The translations under genes were made by a program, and so were the position numbers. 61,666 bases of DNA from Mesorhizobium helmanticense (GTDB lineage: Bacteria; Pseudomonadota; Alphaproteobacteria; Rhizobiales; Rhizobiaceae): NCBI RefSeq assembly GCF_003034915.1, contig NZ_PZJX01000017.1, positions 1 through 61,666 on the forward strand. The letters are read 5' to 3'. The notes under the pieces are model-generated. The model had not been told where the DNA came from and searched no databases. It saw only the letters and a list, made by a program, of their open reading frames with translations. Below are positions 1-7,741 of this stretch, piece after piece. The first letter of the stretch is position 1; each line of letters opens with the position of its first letter.

Positions 1-563
1 CAGACGACATCCAGCGGCTGGTCGAAACCGCCATCATGTCGCTGCGCGAGACCGAGCAGTTGATCGTGCGGGAAGACATCGCCACCGCCTCGCGTAAGCT
101 TCTCGGCGCGACTGCGGTCGAATGCTTCGGCATCGCCGCTTCCGCCGTGACGGCGCAGTACCTCGCCTACAAGATGACGCGCATCGGCAAGTTCAGCCGC
201 GCGATGGGCGACGCGCATCTGGCGGTGATGGCGGCGGGAACCGCCCAGCCGGGCACTGTGCAAGTGGTGATCTCGAGCTCGGGCTCGACCATCGATGCCG
301 TGCGCATCGCCGAGCTCGCGCGTTCCAAGGGTGCCTTCGTCATCGGCATCTCCAACCGTTCGAAGAGCCCGCTGATCGCCGCCTGCGATCTCGCGCTGAT
401 CGCTTCCTGGCCGGAGACGCCGCTCACCGGCGGAGCGTTCCCGTCGAAGATCAGCCAGTTGCTGATCGTCGATGCGCTGGTGGCCGAGATGATCAGGCAG
501 GATCCGAAGCGGCTGGTCGAACTCAGCCGCACGGCGGAGGTCGTGAGTGACCGCAGCTTCTGA
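1..563 (+). CDS. RpiR/MurR-family regulator, C-terminal SIS domain (partial, cut at left edge)
   Basis: The frame is open from base 3 to the stop at 561-563, so about 186 C-terminal residues are present and the N-terminal helix-turn-helix lies outside the window. What remains is a SIS (sugar isomerase) domain: the ISSSGST phosphosugar-binding loop is followed by the strand-helix pattern of RpiR effector domains and the ISN motif. RpiR regulators sense phosphorylated sugars. The gene overlaps the downstream ROK kinase by 17 bases and heads an amino-sugar operon, so ManNAc-6-P or GlcNAc-6-P is the likely effector (inference). It probably controls the operon through the repeat at 1440-1481. Confidence 0.85.
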   Translation, partial: DDIQRLVETAIMSLRETEQLIVREDIATASRKLLGATAVECFGIAASAVTAQYLAYKMTRIGKFSRAMGDAHLAVMAAGTAQPGTVQVVISSSGSTIDAVRIAELARSKGAFVIGISNRSKSPLIAACDLALIASWPETPLTGGAFPSKISQLLIVDALVAEMIRQDPKRLVELSRTAEVVSDRSF

Positions 564-1437
564 TTTGCCGGTGCTCGCCATCGACATTGGCGGCACCAAG
601 ATCGCCACCGCCGAGGTGAGCGGCGGCAGCAGTATCGCCAACCGGCGCCAGGCGCCGACGCCGCGCACCGGCAGGGGCGACGATCTCATCGCAGCCATCG
701 CCGAGCTGGCGCAGGACGGCGGCTTCGGCGCGGTCGCCGTCGCCACCACCGGCATCGTGCGCGACGGCGCGCTGACCGCGCTCAACCCTCAGACCCTGCC
801 GATCGAGGACGGCTACCCGCTGGCTTCGGTGATCGAACGCGCCTTCGGCATGCCGCCGCTCGTCGTCAACGATGCGCAGGCGGCCGCCTGGGCCGAATAC
901 ACGCTTGGCGCCGGTAAGGGTTTTCGCAACTTCGCCTTTTTCACCGTCTCCACCGGCATTGGCTGCGGCCTTGTCGTGGATGGCAGGCTGCAAAGCGGCG
1001 CCACCGGCCTCGCCGGCCATGTCGGGCATACGCGCTCCGAGCCTGGCGGCATTCTCTGCGGCTGCGGCCGGCGCGGCTGCCTGGAGACCGTCGCTTCCGG
1101 TACGGCGCTCGCACGGCTCGGCAGCGAACGCCTCGGCCGCAAGGTCGCGGCGCCCGATGTGTTCTCGGCGGCCGCGAAGGGCAACGGCGTTGCCACCAAG
1201 ATCATTGCCGGCGCGGTCGATGCGCTGGTCAACGGCTTCGCCGACCTGACGGCTTCGGTCGATGTCGACTGCTTCGCCATTGGCGGCGGCGTTGGCCTCG
1301 CGCCTGGCTACATCGAAGCGTTGCGGGTGCGTTCGCTCGATCTGCCGCAAGTCTACCGGCGCCCCATCGTTGCAGCGCAGGCCGGCGCCGATGCTGGGCT
1401 GCTGGGCGCAGCCATGCTCGCCCGATTAAGAATATGA
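547..1437 (+). CDS. nanK: ROK-family sugar kinase, probably N-acetylmannosamine kinase
   Basis: A 296-residue cytoplasmic ATP-dependent sugar kinase. The N-terminal DIGGTK loop is the ROK phosphate-binding motif, and the middle carries the GHxGH plus CGCGRRGCLE zinc-binding signature typical of bacterial ROK kinases. The GTG start at 547 lies inside the end of the regulator gene, indicating translational coupling. The adjacent epimerase gene (nanE) points to phosphorylation of ManNAc to ManNAc-6-P, which NanE would convert to GlcNAc-6-P. ROK specificity cannot be read from sequence alone; glucokinase or GlcNAc kinase are alternatives. Confidence 0.82.
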   Translation: MTAASDLPVLAIDIGGTKIATAEVSGGSSIANRRQAPTPRTGRGDDLIAAIAELAQDGGFGAVAVATTGIVRDGALTALNPQTLPIEDGYPLASVIERAFGMPPLVVNDAQAAAWAEYTLGAGKGFRNFAFFTVSTGIGCGLVVDGRLQSGATGLAGHVGHTRSEPGGILCGCGRRGCLETVASGTALARLGSERLGRKVAAPDVFSAAAKGNGVATKIIAGAVDALVNGFADLTASVDVDCFAIGGGVGLAPGYIEALRVRSLDLPQVYRRPIVAAQAGADAGLLGAAMLARLRI

Positions 1438-1439
1438 CG

Positions 1440-1492
1440 GAAATTTTCATCTAAAATATCTTCTTGACAAAAACTTTCATCAACGTTTGATT
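1440..1492 (+). promoter_or_regulatory. Candidate RpiR operator and internal promoter before nanE
   Basis: Two near-identical 12-mers, GAAATTTTCATC (1440-1451) and AAAACTTTCATC (1470-1481), lie exactly 30 bp apart (about three helical turns). Between and after them is TTGACA (1464-1469) with a weak TTGATT (1487-1492) at 17-bp spacing. The AT-rich stretch stands out in GC-rich DNA. I infer an operator pair flanking a -35 box, most simply bound by the RpiR regulator encoded upstream; this is unproven. Confidence 0.45.
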
Positions 1493-1524
1493 GGCGGGGT
1501 AATGCTCTACCAGGAGATGCCCCG

Positions 1525-2241
1525 GTGCAGGCCAAGCAGGGCGATTTGCTCGCCACACTCGTCGGAACGATGGTCGTGTCCTGCCAGGCCGAGCCCGGCA
1601 TGCCGCTCGACGCTCCCGGCCACATCGCGGCCATGGCATGCTCCGTCGTGCTGGGCGGCGCTTCTGGCATCCGTATCGAAGGCGCAGCGAACATCGCCGC
1701 TGTCCGCAAGATGGTGAAAGTTCCGGTCATCGGCCTGATCAAGGCGAAGCGCGACGACACCGAGGTCTACATCACGCCCTCGCTCGACGACGTCGCTGCG
1801 GTTGTCGAGGCCGGCGCCGACATCGTCGCCATCGACGCTACCAGCCGGCCGCGCCCGGCCGAGTTGAAGGATATGTTCGCCGCCGTCGCGGCAAGGGGGC
1901 GGCTCTCGATGGGCGATGTCGCCACGCTGGACGAAGGCCGGCGAGCGCTCGATTCCGGCGCCGACCTCGTCAGCACCACTATGGCCGGCTACACGGATTA
2001 CTCCAGCGAGCAGCGCGGCCCCGCCTTCGACCTGATGGAAGAGTTCGCCCGCGCCGGCCTGCCCTTCGTCGCAGAAGGCCGCATCTGGAGCCCGCAGGAA
2101 GCCGTCCGCTGCTTCCAGCTCGGCGCCCGCTTCATCGTTGTCGGCGGTGCCATCACCCGGCCCGATGCCATCTCCCGCCGTTTCGCCAACGAAGTCGCCG
2201 CCTGGAGCGCCCGGCCGCAACTGAAAAGGAACCCCAAATGA
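1525..2241 (+). CDS. nanE: N-acetylmannosamine-6-phosphate 2-epimerase
   Basis: A 238-residue TIM-barrel protein of the NanE family, which interconverts ManNAc-6-P and GlcNAc-6-P. Visible family motifs include the N-terminal VSCQAEPG segment, the GLIKAKRDD segment carrying the catalytic lysine region, the DATSRPRP segment and the C-terminal VVGGAITRP phosphate-binding end. The GTG start at 1525 has GGAG at 1513-1516, eight bases upstream. The stop overlaps the start of the oxidoreductase gene by four bases (ATGA). It sits between a ROK kinase and a sugar importer, consistent with amino-sugar or sialic acid catabolism; no NanA lyase is visible in the window. Confidence 0.92.
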   Translation: MQAKQGDLLATLVGTMVVSCQAEPGMPLDAPGHIAAMACSVVLGGASGIRIEGAANIAAVRKMVKVPVIGLIKAKRDDTEVYITPSLDDVAAVVEAGADIVAIDATSRPRPAELKDMFAAVAARGRLSMGDVATLDEGRRALDSGADLVSTTMAGYTDYSSEQRGPAFDLMEEFARAGLPFVAEGRIWSPQEAVRCFQLGARFIVVGGAITRPDAISRRFANEVAAWSARPQLKRNPK

Positions 2242-3254
2242 TCAAGCGCCGCCGCGTCGCTGTCATCGGTGCTGGCTTCATGGGTTCCATGCATGCCGGC
2301 ATCTTCGCCAACATGGTGGGCTCCGAACTCGCGGCCATCGTCGACCCCAACCGCGCGCTTGCCGAGGCCGTGGCGGCGAAGGCACCCGGCTGCAAGATCT
2401 ATGACAGCCATCAGGCGCTGCTCAGCACGGAGCGCGATCTCGATCTCGTCTCGATCTGCACGCCCGACAACCTGCATCTGGCGCCCGCCGTTGCGGTGGC
2501 AGAAGCCGGCATCAACGTCTTTGTCGAGAAGCCCATTTCCTCGAAAGTCGAGGACGCCAGGGCCATCATCGCCGCCTGCGAGGCGGCCAAGGTCAAGCTT
2601 GGCGTTGGCTATCTCTTGCGCTTCGACCCGCGCTACGCGGCTGCCAAGGACCTGATGATTTCGGGCCGGATCGGCGATCCGATCCACATCTATGCCCGGC
2701 GCAACAGCGCCCGCACCGAAGGCCCGAAGCGCTATGGCGGCAAGCTGCCGCTGGCGCTGCATGTCACCGTGCATGACGTCGACATGGTGTTGTGGATGCT
2801 CGAGGGCCAGCAGCCGGTCTCGGTCTATGCCCAACAGACCGACAGGCTGCTCGGCAGCTCCGGCACGCAGGACAGCATCGCCGCAATCGTTCGCTTTTCC
2901 GGCGGCACGGTGGTCAATTTCGAGAGTGCCTGGTCGCTGCCCTCCGGCGCGCGCCACATGATCGACGCGCGCATGGAACTCATCGGCACCGATGGATCCT
3001 TCGAGGTTCAGTGCGGCGACAGCGGGCTCTACTTCGCGAGCAACGAGGGGTCGCGCGAGATCGACACCCAGCACTGGCCTCTGCTCAACGGCCGCATCGA
3101 CGGCGACCTCGCGCGTCAGCTCAGCGGCCTGATCGACTGGCTGGACGGCGCGGCGATGCCGATCGCCACCGGCCAGGAAGCCCTTCGTTCGCTCGAACTC
3201 ACCCTTGCGATGATGCAATCGGCCGAGAGCGGCGAAATCGTGCGCCTCGGTTAA
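2238..3254 (+). CDS. Gfo/Idh/MocA-family NAD(P)-dependent oxidoreductase
   Basis: 338 residues. The N-terminal Rossmann fold is marked by VIGAGFMG near residue 10, and the EKPIS motif near residue 97 contains the lysine conserved through the Gfo/Idh/MocA family. The C-terminal half is the usual alpha/beta substrate domain. It is translationally coupled to nanE by an ATGA overlap. Members oxidise or reduce sugars, inositols and their derivatives. In this operon it probably handles an amino sugar, a 1,6-anhydro sugar or a sialic acid derivative before the kinase and epimerase steps; the substrate cannot be read from the sequence. Confidence 0.85.
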   Translation: MIKRRRVAVIGAGFMGSMHAGIFANMVGSELAAIVDPNRALAEAVAAKAPGCKIYDSHQALLSTERDLDLVSICTPDNLHLAPAVAVAEAGINVFVEKPISSKVEDARAIIAACEAAKVKLGVGYLLRFDPRYAAAKDLMISGRIGDPIHIYARRNSARTEGPKRYGGKLPLALHVTVHDVDMVLWMLEGQQPVSVYAQQTDRLLGSSGTQDSIAAIVRFSGGTVVNFESAWSLPSGARHMIDARMELIGTDGSFEVQCGDSGLYFASNEGSREIDTQHWPLLNGRIDGDLARQLSGLIDWLDGAAMPIATGQEALRSLELTLAMMQSAESGEIVRLG

Positions 3255-3319
3255 TCTCAAGCAAACCGATGGCGCGAAACTGAACGAGGCCAAGCGGCCC
3301 AACAATGGGAGACGAAAAC

Positions 3320-4612
3320 ATGCTGAATAGACGCAATGTGTTGATGCTTACCGCGGCGGTGGCCGCACTTGTCACGGCCTTGCCGGCCGCGGCCGACGAG
3401 AAGACCTTTAACGGCGTGCAGATCTCGGTGCTGCTTGAGGGCCATCCGACCACCGACGCTATCCAGAAGATGCTGCCGGAATTCAAGGACAAGACCGGCA
3501 TCGATGTGGCAATCGAAGTCGTTCCTGAGGCCGATATCACGGCGAAGGAGCTTTTGGAGTTCTCCTCCAAGTCCGGCCGCTACGACGTCGTCCAGAACAA
3601 CATCATCTATCTGCCGGGTTTCGTGAAGTCCGGCTACATCGTGCCGCTCGATGATTTCCTGGCCAAGCACAAGGAGAATTTCGACAAGGCCGATTTCGTG
3701 CCCGGCTACTTCGACACCAACGTGCTCGACGGCAAAGTCTACGGCCTACCGGTCTATGGCGAGAGCACCTTCGTCATGTACCGCAAGGACCTGTTCGAAA
3801 AGTACGGGCTGGCGGCGCCCAAGACCTTCGAGGACATCGAGAACGCCGCAAAGACCCTCTCGGAGAAGACCAACAAGGAGATTGCCGGCATCACCATGCG
3901 CGGCCAGCAGGGCATCCAGGGCGTCTATGTCTGGGCGGCCTATCTGTGGGGCTTCGGCGGCTCCTTCCTTGGCGCAGACGGCAAGTCGGCGCTGGCGACA
4001 CCGGAAGGCATCGCCGCGCTCGACGCCTTCACCAAAGTGCTGAAGGACTATGGCCCGGTCGGCGTCGCCAATTTCGGCTGGGAAGAGAACCGGCTGCTGT
4101 TCCAGCAGGGCAAGGCGGCAATCACGCTCGATGCCACCGTTAATGGCGCCTACAATGAGGATCCTGCGGTCTCGACCGTGGTCGGCAAGGTCGGCTACGT
4201 GCCGGTGCCGATGAAGTCTGCTTCGCCCAAGGGCGGCTCGTCCTCGCTGGCGGTGCATTCGATGTATGTCTCGGCCGAATCCAAGAACCAGGAGGCGGCA
4301 GCACTCTTCGCCGCCTGGGCGACCGCCAAGGAGCAGCAGCTGAAGTCGATCGAGACCGATCCGAATTCCGGCGTGACCTCGCTCTCGGCGCTCAACAGCG
4401 ACAGTTTCGGCAAGCGCTACGGCGCCTTCAAGGAAGGCATGATCGCCGCCATCAACGGCGGCAATCCGCAATATCTGCCGACAGTGGAACAGGCGAACGA
4501 GATCATCAACAACACAGGCATCGCCGTCTCCAAGGCGCTCGCCGGAACCGCAAGCGCCGCCGATGCCTTGAAAGAAGCCGACGACGCCAACAACGCCGCG
4601 CTCGCCCGCTAA
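3320..4612 (+). CDS. Sugar ABC transporter substrate-binding protein (family 1)
   Basis: A 430-residue periplasmic binding protein. The start at 3320 is preferred over 3305 because GGGAGA (3307-3312) sits seven bases upstream of it. The N-terminus is a typical signal peptide ending near ALPAAA-DE. The mature part has the family-1 (MalE-like) fold, with the pattern KVYGLPVYGES followed by FVMYRKDLFEKYGL near the hinge. Two permeases and an ATPase follow in the same orientation. The ligand is probably an amino sugar or its oligosaccharide, inferred only from the neighbouring NanE and ROK genes. Confidence 0.88.
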   Translation: MLNRRNVLMLTAAVAALVTALPAAADEKTFNGVQISVLLEGHPTTDAIQKMLPEFKDKTGIDVAIEVVPEADITAKELLEFSSKSGRYDVVQNNIIYLPGFVKSGYIVPLDDFLAKHKENFDKADFVPGYFDTNVLDGKVYGLPVYGESTFVMYRKDLFEKYGLAAPKTFEDIENAAKTLSEKTNKEIAGITMRGQQGIQGVYVWAAYLWGFGGSFLGADGKSALATPEGIAALDAFTKVLKDYGPVGVANFGWEENRLLFQQGKAAITLDATVNGAYNEDPAVSTVVGKVGYVPVPMKSASPKGGSSSLAVHSMYVSAESKNQEAAALFAAWATAKEQQLKSIETDPNSGVTSLSALNSDSFGKRYGAFKEGMIAAINGGNPQYLPTVEQANEIINNTGIAVSKALAGTASAADALKEADDANNAALAR

Positions 4613-4625
4613 GGGGAAGAGGCGT

Positions 4626-4660
4626 GCCCTGCCGCGTGCGCTCCCTGTGCGCGGCAGGGC
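4626..4660 (+). terminator. GC-rich hairpin between binding-protein and permease genes
   Basis: A perfect 11-bp inverted repeat, GCCCTGCCGCG (4626-4636) and CGCGGCAGGGC (4650-4660), with a 13-base loop lies 14 bases after the binding-protein stop. No T-run follows, so it is more likely an mRNA-stabilising or attenuating hairpin that raises binding-protein yield over the membrane subunits than a full terminator (inference). Confidence 0.55.
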
Positions 4661-4684
4661 GAGATCAATGGCGAGGTTGATGGA

Positions 4685-5566
4685 TTGAGCACCGTGGCCA
4701 CAGCGTCGGATCCGACCAGGCATTTCTTCCAGCCGGTTATCGTCTGCCTCACCGTGGCTTCGGTGGCGCTGACGCTGTTCGTGATCTGGATATCGCTGCA
4801 CGACCTCTCGCTGATGCGGGCAGGGCGGGAAAAATTCATCGGGCTGGACAACTATCTCCGCTTCCTCGGCGATCCACGGGCGATGGCCGCACTCTGGCGT
4901 ACCGTGCTGTTCACGACGCTGGCCACGGTGATCGAGATCGCCCTCGGGCTTGCGGTGGTGCTTTTCCTCGACCGGGATTTCGCCATGAAGCGGCTGGTGC
5001 GGACGCTGCTTCTGGTTCCCATCATCATGACGCCGGTGGTGGTTGGCCTCACCTGGCGCTTCCTCTTCGACCCCGCCACCGGCATGGCGAACTACCTTTT
5101 GTCGCTGGTCGGCATCGCCCAGGTCGACTGGCTGGGCAGCCCACGGATCGCGCTGTTTGCGGTGCTGATCGCCGACATCTGGCAATGGACGCCTTTCGTC
5201 ATCCTTCTGGTGATGGCGGCGCTTGAATCGGCACCGACCGATCCGCTCAACGCCGCCCGCGTCGACGGCGCCCGCGAATGGCAGGTCACCTGGTATGTGC
5301 TGCTGCCGATGCTGCGCCGGGCGCTCGCCATCGTCGCGCTGATCCGGGCGATCGACAGCATCAAGGCCTTCGACCTTTTCTACATCATGACCCGCGGCGG
5401 CCCGGCGCTGTCGACCGAGACGCTGAACTATTACGGCTACATTGTCGCCTTCACCAATTTCGACATTTCCTATTCGCTCGCCGTCGCCATCATCCTGACC
5501 ATCTTCACCAACGTCGCGCTCTTGACCATGTACAGCGTGCTGTTCCCCAAGACGGGAGACCGCTGA
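4685..5566 (+). CDS. Sugar ABC transporter permease (MalF/UgpA type)
   Basis: 293 residues with about six hydrophobic membrane segments and the EAA-loop region (ARVDGAREWQ, about residues 193-202) that contacts the ATPase. The start is TTG at 4685 with GAGG about seven bases upstream; a GTG nine bases further is an alternative. It overlaps the next permease by one base (TGATG), so the two are co-translated. It forms the inner-membrane channel with that permease. Confidence 0.88.
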   Translation: MSTVATASDPTRHFFQPVIVCLTVASVALTLFVIWISLHDLSLMRAGREKFIGLDNYLRFLGDPRAMAALWRTVLFTTLATVIEIALGLAVVLFLDRDFAMKRLVRTLLLVPIIMTPVVVGLTWRFLFDPATGMANYLLSLVGIAQVDWLGSPRIALFAVLIADIWQWTPFVILLVMAALESAPTDPLNAARVDGAREWQVTWYVLLPMLRRALAIVALIRAIDSIKAFDLFYIMTRGGPALSTETLNYYGYIVAFTNFDISYSLAVAIILTIFTNVALLTMYSVLFPKTGDR

Positions 5567-6378
5567 TGGCAAGGCGCGCGCTGTTCTATGTCGGGCTTGT
5601 CCTGCTTTTGCTGGCGGTGCTGTTCCCGCTCTATTGGGTGGTCGTCACCTCCTTCAAGACGACGCGCGATGCTTTCGCCATCCCGCCCGTCTGGCTGTTC
5701 AGCCCGACGCTCGACAACTACCGCACGGTGTTCGCCAATCGCGGTTTCCTCAGCGCTTTCGCCAACTCCTTCACCATCTCGATCCTCTCAAGCGCTCTTG
5801 CCGTGGCCATCGGCTCGATCGCCGCCTACGGGCTGGCGCAGCAGCCGGCCGAGCTGCGCCGCTCAAAGGAAAAATTCATCCTCAGCCTGCGCATTGCGCC
5901 GGCGCTGCTTTTCGTCATCCCGATTTACTATCTGGCGACCCGCATCGGCGCGCTGAACAAGCACTGGTTGCTGATCGCCGCCTATGCCTTCGTCAACGTG
6001 CCCTTCGCCATCTCGCTGCTGATCACCTTCTTCGACGACATTCCGAAGGAATTGCGCGATGCTGCCCGCGTCGACGGCGCGCGCGAGTTCAGGGTCTTCT
6101 GGCACATCTATTTGCCGGCGGCGCGGGGCGGCATCGTTGCCACGCTGATCCTGTGCGTGTTGTTCACCTGGAACGAGTTCTTCGTCGCTCTGGTGCTCAC
6201 CGGCCGCGACACGCAGACGCTGCCGGTTTCGATAACCTCGTTCCTGACATTCCAGGGTATCCAGTGGGGCGCGCTGACCGCGGCCGCCACCCTCATCATG
6301 CTGCCGATGATCGTGCTCGGCGTCCTGGTGCAGGGGCAGATCGTACGCGGCATGACGCTTGGCAGCGTGAAGGGATAG
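5566..6378 (+). CDS. Sugar ABC transporter permease (MalG/UgpE type)
   Basis: 270 residues with six predicted membrane helices, starting with one directly after MARRALF. The EAA loop appears as ARVDGAREFRVFWHIYLP, the form found in MalG-type subunits, followed by the WNEFF segment common in this subfamily. The start codon overlaps the preceding permease stop. It pairs with that permease as the second half of the channel. Confidence 0.9.
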   Translation: MARRALFYVGLVLLLLAVLFPLYWVVVTSFKTTRDAFAIPPVWLFSPTLDNYRTVFANRGFLSAFANSFTISILSSALAVAIGSIAAYGLAQQPAELRRSKEKFILSLRIAPALLFVIPIYYLATRIGALNKHWLLIAAYAFVNVPFAISLLITFFDDIPKELRDAARVDGAREFRVFWHIYLPAARGGIVATLILCVLFTWNEFFVALVLTGRDTQTLPVSITSFLTFQGIQWGALTAAATLIMLPMIVLGVLVQGQIVRGMTLGSVKG

Positions 6379-6387
6379 GAAGTTTCG

Positions 6388-7449
6388 ATGGCGCAACTCT
6401 CGATCAGGTCGGTATCGAAATCCTACGGCGCGGTTCAGGTTCTGGACGACGTCTCAGTCGAGGTGGAGGAGGGCTCGTTCGTCGTGCTGCTCGGCCCGTC
6501 CGGCTGCGGGAAGTCGACGCTGCTACATGCGATCGCCGGGCTCAACCCCATCGATTCGGGCACCATCGTCATCGGCGACCGCAACGTCACCAAGCTTCCC
6601 GCGCGAGACCGTGATGTCGCCATGGTGTTCCAGTCCTACGCACTCTATCCCACCATGACGGTGGCGCAGAACATCGCCTTTCCGCTGAAGATGCGTGGCC
6701 TCGACCGCAGAACTTCGGACGAGAAGGTGGCGGGTGTAGCGCGGCTGCTGCAGATTGAGCCGCTCATGTCACGGCTGCCGCGCGAGCTTTCCGGCGGCCA
6801 GCGCCAGCGCGTCGCCATCGGCCGGGCGCTGGTGCGCGATCCACGCCTGTTCCTGTTCGACGAGCCGCTCTCAAACCTCGACGCCGCCTTGCGCACCGAG
6901 CTCCGCGCCGAGATCAAGCGCCTGCACCAGTCGATCCGCCGCACCATGGTCTATGTCACGCATGACCAGACCGAGGCGTTGACGCTGGCCGACAAGATCG
7001 TCGTGCTGAAGGCAGGCAAGATCGAGCAGACCGGCACGCCGCTGTCGCTCTACGACGATCCAGACAATGCCTTCGTCGCCGGCTTCATCGGCACGCCACG
7101 CATGAATTTCCTCAAGGCGACGGTGGCGGATGACGGCAAGGCACTGCTCGCCGGCGAGGCGAGGGTGGACATAACGCATCTGGCAACGAGGCTGGAAAAC
7201 GGCCGCGCCGTCACGCTCGGCATCAGGCCCGAACATCTCGACGAGAAGGATGGCGTGACTCTCTCGCTATCAGTTGACGTCACCGAACACTTGGGATCGA
7301 CCTCCTACGTGCACGGCGCCCTGGCGAGCGGCGAGAGCGTGGTTGCCGAACGGCGCGAGGACCAGCCGGGTTTCGGCGAGACGATCACGCTGCGCTTTCA
7401 GTCGACCCGCGCGCGGGTGTTCGATGGAGAAGGAAGCCGCATTCGCTGA
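6388..7449 (+). CDS. Sugar ABC transporter ATP-binding protein (UgpC/MsmX type)
   Basis: A 353-residue cytoplasmic ATPase. Visible are Walker A GPSGCGKST (near residue 38), the Q-loop in FQSYALYP, the signature LSGGQRQRVAIGRA, Walker B LFLFDEPLSNLD and the H-loop YVTHDQTEA. A C-terminal TOBE/MOP-like domain follows, including the GIRPEHL motif. This domain pattern is that of carbohydrate-type (CUT1) ATPases. It is the last gene of the + strand operon; the next gene (pyridoxine 4-oxidase) points the other way and its end is 292 bases downstream. Confidence 0.93.
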   Translation: MAQLSIRSVSKSYGAVQVLDDVSVEVEEGSFVVLLGPSGCGKSTLLHAIAGLNPIDSGTIVIGDRNVTKLPARDRDVAMVFQSYALYPTMTVAQNIAFPLKMRGLDRRTSDEKVAGVARLLQIEPLMSRLPRELSGGQRQRVAIGRALVRDPRLFLFDEPLSNLDAALRTELRAEIKRLHQSIRRTMVYVTHDQTEALTLADKIVVLKAGKIEQTGTPLSLYDDPDNAFVAGFIGTPRMNFLKATVADDGKALLAGEARVDITHLATRLENGRAVTLGIRPEHLDEKDGVTLSLSVDVTEHLGSTSYVHGALASGESVVAERREDQPGFGETITLRFQSTRARVFDGEGSRIR

Positions 7450-7741
7450 CGCCCCACCCAGATTTGTGCACAGTAAGTTCGCAAGGGAGAGAGGGGCTTC
7501 GGTCTGATCGGCTTAACGTCCGCGCAGCTGCAAAATTTCCGTATCGCTCACCGACGTTGCCGAACCGCTCGCCGCGGCGATCGCGCTCACCGACCGCACG
7601 CTGGCCCGCAAGAGCCGCGCGCATCTGCCGTGCCTGCATGTCGGACTCAAAGCAATCTTGTCCCGAAGGACGAGCCTGCAACGGCCGCGATCTTCGCGAG
7701 GAATGATGAGATGAACCGGTCAAGAACATCAGCCCTTCGGG
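7450..7741. other. Convergent intergenic region, possible gene remnant
   Basis: This lies between the 3' ends of the sugar ATPase gene and the pyridoxine oxidase gene. One + frame through about 7530-7680 has coding-like GC3 bias and reads SLTDVAEPLAAAIALTDRTL, but it has no plausible start or family I recognise. It may be a scrap of a deleted gene. No convincing terminator hairpin was found. Confidence 0.3.

Noticed and set aside
1638..2237. Arginine-rich N-terminal extension of the Gfo/Idh/MocA frame
   Set aside because: It lies wholly inside nanE in another frame; the ATGA overlap at 2238 gives the real start.
3746..5572. Long minus-strand open frame of 608 codons
   Set aside because: A GC-rich shadow of the binding-protein and permease genes; composition is Arg/Asp/His-rich without any domain.
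7464..7706. 80-codon + frame in the convergent gap
   Set aside because: No ribosome site and no family; at most a remnant, reported only as an intergenic note.
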